NCBI RefSeq assembly: GCF_000296465.1
Contig: NZ_JH815203.1
Span: 372,001-436,000 of the forward strand
Direction of reading: 5' to 3'
Length of the DNA stretch: 64,000 nt
Source of the DNA: Barnesiella intestinihominis YIT 11860
GTDB lineage: Bacteria; Bacteroidota; Bacteroidia; Bacteroidales; Barnesiellaceae
In this document: positions 8,938 to 17,538 of the stretch, piece by piece
How positions within the stretch are numbered: the first letter of the stretch is position 1
Layout of the letters: every line of letters starts with the position of its first letter
Notes under the pieces: model-generated
The model's database searches: none
Told to the model about the DNA's origin: nothing
What the model saw: the letters and a program-made list of their open reading frames with translations, nothing else
Program-made: the position numbers and the translations under genes

Positions 8938-9265
8938 AGCAGTTACTTATTTTTAGTTTTCCATGAATTGCAAAAGTAATTATTTTTTATGATAAAAATC
9001 AGCAATACACCTTCAACTTTCACCCAAGTGTTCCTAAAACAAATATTATCTACCTGTTAAACCCCAACGCTCAATAGAGAGAGTCCATTTTGTTCACGAG
9101 AATAATGTTAAAAATGGGACGATAGGTCGAAAAAAAATCCTTTTTACTTTCTGATTTGAAAAAAAACATCTTTATTTGCAACGAATAATAATTATCGAAT
9201 CACTCTAAATAAAGATTGCCTATCGACAAAACATTACGCTTGAATCAAAAAAAAGAGAGGTAGTA
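8938..9265. other. AT-rich divergent intergenic region
   Basis: 328 nt between divergent genes. A minus-strand -7 box TACTTTTG lies at 8978-8971 for the nucleotidyltransferase. On the plus strand TTTATTTGC (9171-9179) may be the -7 region for the sigma factor. A purine-rich Shine-Dalgarno-like AGAGAGG lies about 6 nt before the ATG at 9266. No small gene is evident. Confidence 0.5.
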
Positions 9266-9856
9266 ATGAACGATTTATTCGATCGCACCGACGAAGAACT
9301 GGTTGCGTTGTATGCCGAAGGTAATAATGGAGCTTTTGATGTTTTGCTTAAACGACATCAGGTCCGTACTTTCAACTACATTTATTATATTGTAAAAGAC
9401 AAAGAATTGGCGAACGACATCTTTCAGGAAACTTTCGTCAAAGCTATTATGACTATCAAACAAGGACGCTATACCGAAAACGGCAAGTTCCCTGCATGGA
9501 TTTCCCGAATCGCCCATAATCTCATTATCGATTTTTTCCGACAGGAAAAAGCCGATAATTATGTTATCACCGATAATGAAAACATGGATATCTTTAATCG
9601 CAAAGAATTGAGCGAAGGAACCGTCGAAGATACAATTGTACAAAACCAGATCGAAGCCGATGTTCGCAAACTTATCAAGGCCCTTCCACACAGCCAGAGG
9701 GAAGTACTTGTCATGCGTTATTACAAAAACATGAGCTTCAAAGAAATTGCAGACCATACCAAAGTCAGTATTAACACAGCCTTAGGGCGGATGCGCTATG
9801 CCATTCTCAACCTGAGAAAAATGGCCGAGGAAAACAACATCGTACTGACATTATAA
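9266..9856 (+). CDS. RNA polymerase sigma-70 factor, ECF subfamily
   Basis: 196 residues. The sigma region 2 helix (about 25-90) contains DIFQETFVKA and AWISRIAHNLIIDFFRQ, covering core binding and -10 recognition. Sigma region 4 (about 130-185) contains LPHSQREVLVMRYYKNMSF and a helix-turn-helix. No anti-sigma or SusC gene is next to it. Instead a 52-residue ORF follows after 76 nt, then a strong terminator, so it is a stand-alone ECF factor of the type widespread in Bacteroidota rather than the regulator of the glycan locus downstream. Confidence 0.92.
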   Translation: MNDLFDRTDEELVALYAEGNNGAFDVLLKRHQVRTFNYIYYIVKDKELANDIFQETFVKAIMTIKQGRYTENGKFPAWISRIAHNLIIDFFRQEKADNYVITDNENMDIFNRKELSEGTVEDTIVQNQIEADVRKLIKALPHSQREVLVMRYYKNMSFKEIADHTKVSINTALGRMRYAILNLRKMAEENNIVLTL

Positions 9857-9932
9857 AAAAACAAGCAGGTACAGATAATAATTACAAGGCTACCGACGTT
9901 TATAATACATAAACATCAATTTTTATTAGCCT

Positions 9933-10091
9933 ATGAAAAAAATCTCTACCTCTAAAAACACAACGAGAGTACAAAACGCAAAAGTATTACAACCAACGGC
10001 CTCGACAATCGATTTTATTAGGCAATTTGCCAGAGTATATTCATTCGATTCCCGATTGCCGGCCTCGTTAGGAGGATTGGTAAATAACTAA
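9933..10091 (+). CDS. Conserved-looking small protein (52 aa) downstream of the ECF sigma factor
   Basis: ATG at 9933, stop TAA at 10089-10091. The basic N-terminus (MKKISTSKNTTR) leads to an amphipathic stretch (TIDFIRQFARVYSFD, residues 25-39) and a Leu/Gly-rich end (LPASLGGLVNN). It lies between the sigma gene and the terminator, so it is probably on the same transcript. From memory, similar short proteins with an IRQFARVY-like core follow this sigma gene in other Bacteroidales; this was not checked. No recognised domain. It could be a small regulator of the sigma factor, but that is inference. Confidence 0.6.
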   Translation: MKKISTSKNTTRVQNAKVLQPTASTIDFIRQFARVYSFDSRLPASLGGLVNN

Positions 10092-10092
10092 A

Positions 10093-10131
10093 AAGAAAAG
10101 GGGAGCAGATAATCTGCTCCCCTTTTCTTTT
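10093..10131 (+). terminator. Strong Rho-independent terminator after the sigma/small-ORF unit
   Basis: A stem of about 17 bp (AAGAAAAGGGGAGCAGA, loop of 3 nt, perfect complement) ending in a U-rich tail. It starts 2 nt after the small ORF stop, which supports that ORF being the last gene of the transcript. Confidence 0.9.
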
Positions 10132-10412
10132 CTACTCTATTAACCTCAGTAAGAAAACTTTCCCGTAACCACTCCTTTTTTCTCCTCTTTTCTTTCTTTA
10201 TATAATACTATAATTTTTTATAAAAAAAGAATGTAAGTTTTCTTTTTTATCTTATAATATTAGTATATTAGCACTGCGATTTTCTTTATTTCTCATTACT
10301 CATAAAGCCCTAAACAACTGAATATCATGTAACAAAAACCATATTTAACACGATTATTGTCTCCATACTATTTTTCAGACAAGCTATACATTTTATTTTA
10401 ATTTAAAGTTGA
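10132..10412. other. AT-rich upstream region of the glycan locus
   Basis: About 280 nt, very AT-rich (10190-10270 especially), without any ORF or clear structure. It must hold the promoter for the locus sigma factor; no perfect TAnnTTTG box was found. Confidence 0.4.
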
Positions 10413-10955
10413 ATGACATTAGTTACTCAAGAAGATAGTGATTTCACAAACATTTTTAGAACTTCTAAAAATGGATTTATCCAGTTTGCATATTCCTATC
10501 TTGGGAACATGCAAGACGCAGAAGACGTAGTCATGGAGTCCTATATCCAATATTGGGAGAACAAGGACAAAGCGACATTCCAAACTTCCAATATAAAAGG
10601 ATACATCTTTACAATTATAAGAAACCGATGTATCGATATTCTGGAAGAGAGAAAATATTTATTACAAAAAAACGACGAGCTCTATAAACACATAATAGGT
10701 GAAATAGAACTCAATATATCCTCATTGAAAGGATGCGATCCCTCCGAACTATTCACCAGCGAAATAGAAAATATAGTAAACGATACTATCAAAACACTCC
10801 CTAATCGCACCCGTGAAATTTTTTACGAAAGATACCTCGAACAAAAATCCTACAAAACCATTGCCGAAAACTTCGGGATTTCGGTAAAAGGCGTAGAATT
10901 CCATGTCACAAAAAGCCTGAATGTCCTAAGAAAAAAATTAAAAGACTATTTATAA
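10413..10955 (+). CDS. ECF sigma factor (FecI-type) of the N-glycan locus
   Basis: 180 residues. Region 2 (about 18-80) includes AYSYLGNMQDAEDVVMESY and GYIFTIIRNRCIDILEE; region 4 (about 125-178) includes LPNRTREIFYERYLEQKSYK and a helix-turn-helix (IAENFGISVKGVEFHV). It is followed by a FecR anti-sigma and a SusC carrying an STN domain, the standard trans-envelope relay of Bacteroidota host-glycan loci, in which substrate binding at SusC releases the sigma factor to transcribe the locus. The 150-nt gap to fecR is AT-rich with no ORF. Confidence 0.93.
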   Translation: MTLVTQEDSDFTNIFRTSKNGFIQFAYSYLGNMQDAEDVVMESYIQYWENKDKATFQTSNIKGYIFTIIRNRCIDILEERKYLLQKNDELYKHIIGEIELNISSLKGCDPSELFTSEIENIVNDTIKTLPNRTREIFYERYLEQKSYKTIAENFGISVKGVEFHVTKSLNVLRKKLKDYL

Positions 10956-11105
10956 AAATTCCGAGCCACGCTGTAACGAAATCCGACTAAAATACCACGA
11001 AAACCAACCAACAAACTATAAAAACACAAATCCACACTTCATTTTTCTCAAAAAAATTTTATTTTATTACTAGGGATATACCCTGTTTTTCGGTTTATAT
11101 AATGT

Positions 11106-12038
11106 ATGGAAAAGAAAACATTATATAGATATTTCGGAAATTGCGCAACCGAAGAGGAGCGCATTCAAGTTTTGGAGTGGACAAAAGCCTCTCCCGAAAA
11201 CCTCAAAGAGTTCTGTCGTGAACGCAACATATACAATGCCATTTTATTATCGACCGACAATATACAGCGTACCAAATACGACTTCCGCCGCCACTACCGT
11301 GCACAACTTCTACGTATCGCCGCCGTTGTCATACTATTGTTGTCGGTAGCATTCGGCAGTTTCTATCTCACGATGGGCGATCGCATCGTTCCCCTCTATT
11401 CATTGACCGTACCCGCCGGTAACAGCAATACCCTGCTCCTGCCCGACGGTACGAAAGTATGGCTCAATGCAGGTTCCACGATAAAATACCCCTCGTCGTT
11501 CTTGGGAATGCAACGCAATATAGAAATAGAAGGCGAAGCCTATCTCGAAGTCGCCCACAACCGTTGGAAACCATTTATCGTAAATACGCCTAACGGAAAA
11601 GTTAAAGTATTGGGAACCAAATTCTACGTAACTTCCACACTCAAAGAAAAAGACTTCATGGTCTCGCTCATCGAGGGTTCTGTAAAAATATCGTCGGGCG
11701 AAAAAAGCGCGATGCTCAAACCCGGATACCGGGCACAATTCAAAGACGGCGAGTTCAAGCAATCGGTAATCCGCACCTTCGAAACCGAGTTGTGGAAAGA
11801 CGGCATCTACTACTTCAAGGACAAATCGTTCGACGAATTGATGGAAGGATTTGAAAAATGTTTCGGTGTAAAAATCAGTATCGACAAAGACATCAAAAGC
11901 ACCGAGCACTACACCGGTAAGTTCTATCGCTACAATGGCATTCAACATGCGTTGCAAGCTCTTCAACACGATTTCAACTTCGATTTCAAATGGGATAAAG
12001 AACTCAATACAATACAAATCACTTCTAAACACAAATAA
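11106..12038 (+). CDS. FecR-type anti-sigma factor
   Basis: 310 residues. A cytosolic N-terminal sigma-binding domain (1-66) precedes one transmembrane segment (about 69-89) and a periplasmic FecR domain (about 100-205, with VPAGNSNTLLLPDGTKVWLN and IEGEAYLEVAH). A C-terminal DUF4974-like domain (about 240-308, containing FDELMEGFEKCFGVKI) resembles an STN fold and is thought to contact the STN domain of the transporter. It sits between its sigma factor and SusC, the usual order. Confidence 0.93.
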   Translation: MEKKTLYRYFGNCATEEERIQVLEWTKASPENLKEFCRERNIYNAILLSTDNIQRTKYDFRRHYRAQLLRIAAVVILLLSVAFGSFYLTMGDRIVPLYSLTVPAGNSNTLLLPDGTKVWLNAGSTIKYPSSFLGMQRNIEIEGEAYLEVAHNRWKPFIVNTPNGKVKVLGTKFYVTSTLKEKDFMVSLIEGSVKISSGEKSAMLKPGYRAQFKDGEFKQSVIRTFETELWKDGIYYFKDKSFDELMEGFEKCFGVKISIDKDIKSTEHYTGKFYRYNGIQHALQALQHDFNFDFKWDKELNTIQITSKHK

Positions 12039-12149
12039 TATCCAAAAGCCTATGAATACATAAAAGCACACCATCTCTTATCTATCATTTTAAAATCAAC
12101 AATTTATTTATTTCAGTTACAAAACTTTTGAATACCACAAAACACACGT

Positions 12150-15100
12150 ATGTATAGAAAAAGTTTAAAAGCAATTATTGCAGTTTTAGCACTGGCTTAC
12201 GCATTCGAAGCAAGTGCCGATGCGTATTCACGCATATCCCTATCCGAGGCAAATACTCCGATAGACGAAGTTTTGAAAAAAATCGAGAAAGAAGCTCAGT
12301 GTCTGTTTGTTATCAACACCCAAGTGGACACGAAACGCAAAGTAAACCTTAACGTTCAAAATAAGACGGTCAGCGAAATACTCGATATCATGTTCAAAGG
12401 GACCGACGTTTCTTACTCGATACAGAACCCCAACATCATGTTGTCGAAAAAAGCCGCATCTGCGCAAGGAAATGTCGCCAGCGCAAGTGCCACGGCTCAA
12501 AGTGCCAACACGAAAATTATAACCGGTAACGTTACCGATGCCTCCGGCGAAACACTCATCGGCCTCACCGTAAAGGTTGCGGGAACCAGTGTAGCGACGG
12601 CAACCGATATCGATGGTAACTACTCTATCAAAGTGCCAGCAGGAAGCAACGAATTGGAATTTTCCTACATCGGTTACCAAACTATCAAACGCCCCATCAA
12701 CGGACAAAATAAAATCAATGTAGTGATGCAAGACAACACGAAGTTGCTCGACGAAGTCGTAGTCACGGCTATGGGTATCGCTCGTAAAGAAGAAACCCTT
12801 TCCTACTCGACGCAAACCGTCGGAGGCGACGAGCTCACTCGTGCAAAAGAAGCCAACCTCATCAACTCGTTGCAAGGGAAAAGTGCAGGTTTGGTCATCA
12901 CGCCTAACTCCGGCGGAGCCGGTGGAGCCTCCAAAATCCTTCTACGGGGTAATGCGTCTATGCTGGGTAACAACTCGCCGCTCATCGTAATCGACGGTGT
13001 GCCCATGCAAAACAGCGTGGCCGGACAAATGGACATGGACGGCGGCGGTGCTACAATGATGGTCGACGGTTCGAAAGAAAGTAGCGATGCCCTTTCCCAA
13101 CTCAACCCCGACGACATCGAATCGATTACCGTGCTGAAAGGAGCAAACTCCGCAGCCCTTTACGGTAGTGCCGCCTCTAACGGTGTACTTATGATTACCA
13201 CCAAAAAAGGTAAGGAAGGACAAATCCGTATCGATGTATCGAGCAGTACGACATTCGAAACTCCTCTGAAACTCCCCAAGTTACAAAACAGATATGGAGC
13301 ACAAATGTCCGGGTCGGTCGAAAACGGATTCACCATGAACTCTAATAGCTGGGGACAACGCATGAACACTCTCGGTGACGAATATTACGACACCGCAAAC
13401 TCCCCCTATCACCTCACCCGCAATGCTTACGACATCAACGATTTCTACCGGGTAGGAACCAACTTCAACAACTCCATCGCATTGAGCGGGGGTACAAAAG
13501 TGGCACAAACCTATTTCTCTTACGGAAATACCACAGCCAACGGTATCGTCGAAACCAATAAATTCGAACGGCACAACATCTCGTTGAGGCAAAACTTCTC
13601 CTTCTTCAAGGACAAACTGAAAATCGATATTTCGGCGAATTACATCAATCAAAAAACCAAAAACCGTCCCACCGGTGGTACGTTCTTCAACCCCATCTAT
13701 CAAGTATATACATCACCGCGTAACATCGATATGAATTGGTATCGCAAAAACTATTACGACACCAGTGCAACATGGCAGTCCAATCCATATAGCTACATCG
13801 CTTCCGAAATCGGAGCAGACGGGTTACCCATATCGGTGATACAATCGGGCAAGACATCTACCCTTTCCGATGCCAACTATGGCAAACAAGTTTGGTTCAC
13901 CGATGCCATCAACCTCAATAACCCGTGGTGGTTGCTCAACCGTATGACCAGCGAAGAAGTGATTAACCGCACATTCGGTAGTATCGCTGCCAACTGGCAA
14001 ATCATCGACGGCCTCAATTTGCAAGCTCGTATCAAATACGACTACAACGAACGCAACGACGAAAACCGACAATACGCCACCACATGGGGTAATGCCGAAA
14101 TGATCGACCGGGGTCGTCTTATTCTCGACCATACCAAGTCGCAAGACTTCTACGGCGACTTCATGTTAAGCTACAACAAAACATTCAAAGATTTCACCAT
14201 CGGGGTCAATGCCGGCGGTAGCATGATGAACTCTTCCTACGATCAATGGATGATTACTCCTATTGCCAAATCAGGAGCACCCTATACCGAAGACCTCTCG
14301 TGCAACCAATTCGTTCTTTCCGATATTTATCTCAACAGTAGCGAGAACTACGGGGGACTTACTACCAAAAACTGGGAACGAGCTATTTTCGCTACGGCAC
14401 AAGTTACTTGGCAAGACAAAGTAACGGTCGAGGGTAGTTACCGAGACGACTGGTATCGAGCCTTTACACAGTTCAAAGATATGGATCCCCACTTTGCCTA
14501 CTATTCGGCAGGTGCATCCGCTCAAATGAACAAGATACTTGTTTTGCCCGAACAAATCAACGAATTAAAACTACGGGCTTCGTACTCCGAGGTGGGTAAC
14601 TCTATTCCTAATAACCTATTCCTCGCATCGGCAAAACGTAATCCGGCGACAGGAGCCTACATCAGCAGTGCGATCATTAACTTCAAAAATCCCAAACCCG
14701 AAACCACACAATCGTTCGAAGCTGGTTTCGACATCAGTTTGCTCGATCGCTCCATCTCGTTGCAAGCCACCTACTACAACGCCATCATGAAAAACCAATT
14801 CATGAAATACGAAGGTGCTGCCGGCAAAGAAATATATATCAACGGTGGTAAGGTACGGAATCAAGGTATCGAGTTAACCGCATCCTATATCTTCGCTCCC
14901 AACAACAATTTCAGTTGGATTACCAACTTCAATTACGCCTACAACGACAACAAAATCCTCACGGTGGCCCGTAAGCAAAACGGACAAAAATATATCCACG
15001 AAATCGATATGGGTAACCTCAGCGGTCTGAAAATCAAATTCGAAGAAGGCGGTTCTTATGGCGACCTCTATGCCGTCGACTTTATGAGAGACGAAATAAC

Positions 15101-15728
15101 CGGAGAAATCGTTGTCGACCCTCAAACGGGAGCTCCATTCAAACTCAATGGACAAGCCAACGAATACCTCGGCAACATGAATGCCAAGCACACCCTCGGT
15201 TGGTCCAACACCTTCAATTACAAAGACTTCTCCTTCTATTTCCTTATCGATGGAAAAATTGGCGGTAAAGTCATCTCCTTCACCGAGGCATACCTTGACT
15301 ATTTCGGCACATCGCAACGTACGGCCGATGCACGGGATTATGCACTTAACAACAACCTCTATTGGACCTCCGAGGACGGTGTTGTCACCAAGCCCGGCAT
15401 GTATATCCCGGGAACAAACCAAGTCGTTCCGGTCGACCAATATTATCAGACCATCGGCGGTGGATCACCCGTAGGACGCAACTACGTATATGATGCTACG
15501 AACTTCCGTCTTCGTGAGATTTCATTGGCATATACGTTCCGCAATCTCTTCGGACAAAGCAAGAACCTCACGGTATCGGCCAATGCCCGTAACTTGTTCT
15601 TCTTGTACATCGATGCACCCATCGACCCCGATACTTCGTTGAGTACACAAAATGCTCTGGGTAACGTAGATATTTTCAGTATGCCTACTACCCGTTCTTT
15701 CGGTATTTCACTTAAAGCATCATTCTAA
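12150..15728 (+). CDS. SusC/RagA TonB-linked outer membrane transporter with STN signalling domain
   Basis: 1192 residues. A signal peptide (about 1-23) is followed by an STN domain (about 27-105) that marks a transducing transporter, a carboxypeptidase-regulatory-like beta domain (about 122-195, starting KIITGNVTDASGETL), the TonB box DEVVVTA (201-207), a plug domain (about 210-350, with LQGKSAGLVITP and SPLIVIDGVPM) and a 22-strand barrel ending in an aromatic C-terminus (GISLKASF). It imports large glycan fragments as a complex with the SusD lipoprotein encoded 14 nt downstream. The STN domain pairs it with the upstream FecR/ECF sigma genes. The substrate is probably N-glycan, judged from the enzymes. 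Confidence 0.96.
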   Translation: MYRKSLKAIIAVLALAYAFEASADAYSRISLSEANTPIDEVLKKIEKEAQCLFVINTQVDTKRKVNLNVQNKTVSEILDIMFKGTDVSYSIQNPNIMLSKKAASAQGNVASASATAQSANTKIITGNVTDASGETLIGLTVKVAGTSVATATDIDGNYSIKVPAGSNELEFSYIGYQTIKRPINGQNKINVVMQDNTKLLDEVVVTAMGIARKEETLSYSTQTVGGDELTRAKEANLINSLQGKSAGLVITPNSGGAGGASKILLRGNASMLGNNSPLIVIDGVPMQNSVAGQMDMDGGGATMMVDGSKESSDALSQLNPDDIESITVLKGANSAALYGSAASNGVLMITTKKGKEGQIRIDVSSSTTFETPLKLPKLQNRYGAQMSGSVENGFTMNSNSWGQRMNTLGDEYYDTANSPYHLTRNAYDINDFYRVGTNFNNSIALSGGTKVAQTYFSYGNTTANGIVETNKFERHNISLRQNFSFFKDKLKIDISANYINQKTKNRPTGGTFFNPIYQVYTSPRNIDMNWYRKNYYDTSATWQSNPYSYIASEIGADGLPISVIQSGKTSTLSDANYGKQVWFTDAINLNNPWWLLNRMTSEEVINRTFGSIAANWQIIDGLNLQARIKYDYNERNDENRQYATTWGNAEMIDRGRLILDHTKSQDFYGDFMLSYNKTFKDFTIGVNAGGSMMNSSYDQWMITPIAKSGAPYTEDLSCNQFVLSDIYLNSSENYGGLTTKNWERAIFATAQVTWQDKVTVEGSYRDDWYRAFTQFKDMDPHFAYYSAGASAQMNKILVLPEQINELKLRASYSEVGNSIPNNLFLASAKRNPATGAYISSAIINFKNPKPETTQSFEAGFDISLLDRSISLQATYYNAIMKNQFMKYEGAAGKEIYINGGKVRNQGIELTASYIFAPNNNFSWITNFNYAYNDNKILTVARKQNGQKYIHEIDMGNLSGLKIKFEEGGSYGDLYAVDFMRDEITGEIVVDPQTGAPFKLNGQANEYLGNMNAKHTLGWSNTFNYKDFSFYFLIDGKIGGKVISFTEAYLDYFGTSQRTADARDYALNNNLYWTSEDGVVTKPGMYIPGTNQVVPVDQYYQTIGGGSPVGRNYVYDATNFRLREISLAYTFRNLFGQSKNLTVSANARNLFFLYIDAPIDPDTSLSTQNALGNVDIFSMPTTRSFGISLKASF

Positions 15729-15742
15729 CGAAACATAACATC

Positions 15743-17440
15743 ATGAAAAAAACAGTATATTTATCAGCATTCGTTTTTGCCGCGGCAATCTCCTTAATCG
15801 GTTGCGGCGACCCTCTGCTCGACGATCTGAACTCCAACATCGAAGTCGGTTCGGGCGACCTCTCTATTGCCGAGAACTATGAACAGGCAGCCGGCATGTT
15901 CCTGACGGCACAGCAAAAAATGCACGATGTCGGAGCATCGAACGGTGCACACGTCTATCAAGTACAATTCAACATTCACATCGACAATTATTCGGGATAC
16001 ATGGCCGGAACACAAAATTTTAGCGGGAACCTGCCCTCTACCTACCGGTATTTTGCGCAATACTGCGATGGTCCCAAAGCCAGTTTTTTCAACGTAGCAC
16101 AAGCAGCCTTACCTGTAATGCGCTCGGCTGCCGACCTCAATCTGCGAGAAATCGGAGCCATGTGCAACATCATGTATTGTTTCTCTGCATTGGAACTTTC
16201 CGATGTGTACGGACCTTTCCCGTGGACCGATTATAAAAACGATGTACAGGAACCTCCCGTAACCTACGAACCGATGGATCAAATTTACGACTCCCTGTTC
16301 GTCAATCTCAAAGATGCGGGGAAAATATTGAAAGAGTTTACCTCTACTTCCGAAGAACATCAAGATACCATTAATCAGATTCTGGCTCAATACGACAAAA
16401 TCTGCGGCGATGTAAAAACATGGGAACAATTCTCCAATTCCATTCGTCTGCGCATGGCCATGCGTATGTCCAACGTCAATCCCGATAGAGCTAAAACCGA
16501 AGCGCAATCGGCTATCGACGACGGACTTATCGAAAAAAGCATCGAGTACAACACGATGGTTAATAACGGAACCAATCACCCGTTGGCATTTATCTCCATT
16601 CTTTGGAACGACACACGTATAAACGCTTCGCTCGAAAACATCATGAAACGACTCAAAGTACCTTTCATGGATAAAATTTTTGAAAAAAATAGCGATGCCA
16701 TACGAGACGAAAACGGAGAAACGACGTGGCAAGCACAACAAGACATTGTGGGAGTCCGCACGGGAATCCAACTCACACCTCGGGACGATAATAACCAATA
16801 CACCAAATTTTCAGGTGTCACAAGTGCTTTCGCAAATTTCCCGCTCGCCATTTTCAAACTCTCCGAGCGTTACTTTCTGCAAGCCGAGGCAGCCCTTCGA
16901 TGGAATATCGGCGGATCGGTCAATACAAACTATCTGAGAGGTGTTGCTGCCATGTTCGACGATTACGACATCGCACAAACCGAACCCGACTTCCAAACCT
17001 ATTGGAATCAAGAATCGGCAGATACTTCTATCGACTACGTGGATCCGCACAACTCACGCAACAACACCAAAGGTCTGGTTACCGTAGGAGTAAAAATCAA
17101 CAACAGCGACGACAATAAAGTAAAGCTCGAAAAAATCATCACCCAAAAATGGCTCGCTCAGTTCCCTATGGGACTTGAAGCATGGAACGACTTGCGCCGT
17201 ACCGGTTATCCTCGCATATTCCCCGTCAACGATATCGGAGACGGCTCGTTGGGAAAAGGTCGTATGATTCGCCGTATTCCGTGGAACATGACCGATGCGG
17301 CAGCCGCCCAAGATGTCAATACGTCGGGGATCCAAGCCCTCGGAGGAAGTAACCTGATGCGTACTACCCTTTGGTGGGACGTAGAAGACCCTGCCGGATT
17401 GGGCGACAATCGTCGTTGGGAAACCGAAGTTTCTAACTAA
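15743..17440 (+). CDS. SusD/RagB-family surface glycan-binding lipoprotein
   Basis: 565 residues. The lipobox LIGC puts the acylated Cys at 21. The body fits the SusD-like family with TPR-like helices, for example AAGMFLTAQQKMHDVG and ICGDVKTWEQFSNSIRLRMAM. The end contains LEKIITQKWLAQFPMGLEAWNDLRRTGYP, whose sub-pattern QKWLAQ...EAWNDLRRTGYP is characteristic of SusD-like_2 proteins. It acts as the hinged lid on the SusC barrel at the cell surface. It follows susC by 14 nt and is followed by a hairpin before the GH85 gene. Confidence 0.94.
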   Translation: MKKTVYLSAFVFAAAISLIGCGDPLLDDLNSNIEVGSGDLSIAENYEQAAGMFLTAQQKMHDVGASNGAHVYQVQFNIHIDNYSGYMAGTQNFSGNLPSTYRYFAQYCDGPKASFFNVAQAALPVMRSAADLNLREIGAMCNIMYCFSALELSDVYGPFPWTDYKNDVQEPPVTYEPMDQIYDSLFVNLKDAGKILKEFTSTSEEHQDTINQILAQYDKICGDVKTWEQFSNSIRLRMAMRMSNVNPDRAKTEAQSAIDDGLIEKSIEYNTMVNNGTNHPLAFISILWNDTRINASLENIMKRLKVPFMDKIFEKNSDAIRDENGETTWQAQQDIVGVRTGIQLTPRDDNNQYTKFSGVTSAFANFPLAIFKLSERYFLQAEAALRWNIGGSVNTNYLRGVAAMFDDYDIAQTEPDFQTYWNQESADTSIDYVDPHNSRNNTKGLVTVGVKINNSDDNKVKLEKIITQKWLAQFPMGLEAWNDLRRTGYPRIFPVNDIGDGSLGKGRMIRRIPWNMTDAAAAQDVNTSGIQALGGSNLMRTTLWWDVEDPAGLGDNRRWETEVSN

Positions 17441-17450
17441 AAATTTAATC

Positions 17451-17482
17451 GGAGAGAGCGTATAGAAACGTACACTCTCTCC
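17451..17482 (+). other. Intergenic hairpin after susD
   Basis: GGAGAGAG (17451-17458) pairs with CTCTCTCC (17475-17482), extended by 3 inner pairs after a single mismatch. No immediate U-run follows, so it looks more like an mRNA stabilising or processing structure than a full terminator. Confidence 0.55.
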
Positions 17483-17538
17483 CCTAAAATAAAAAACAAC
17501 TTTTTTGAGATCCTATTATTAACTTAAAAACAAAAAAC

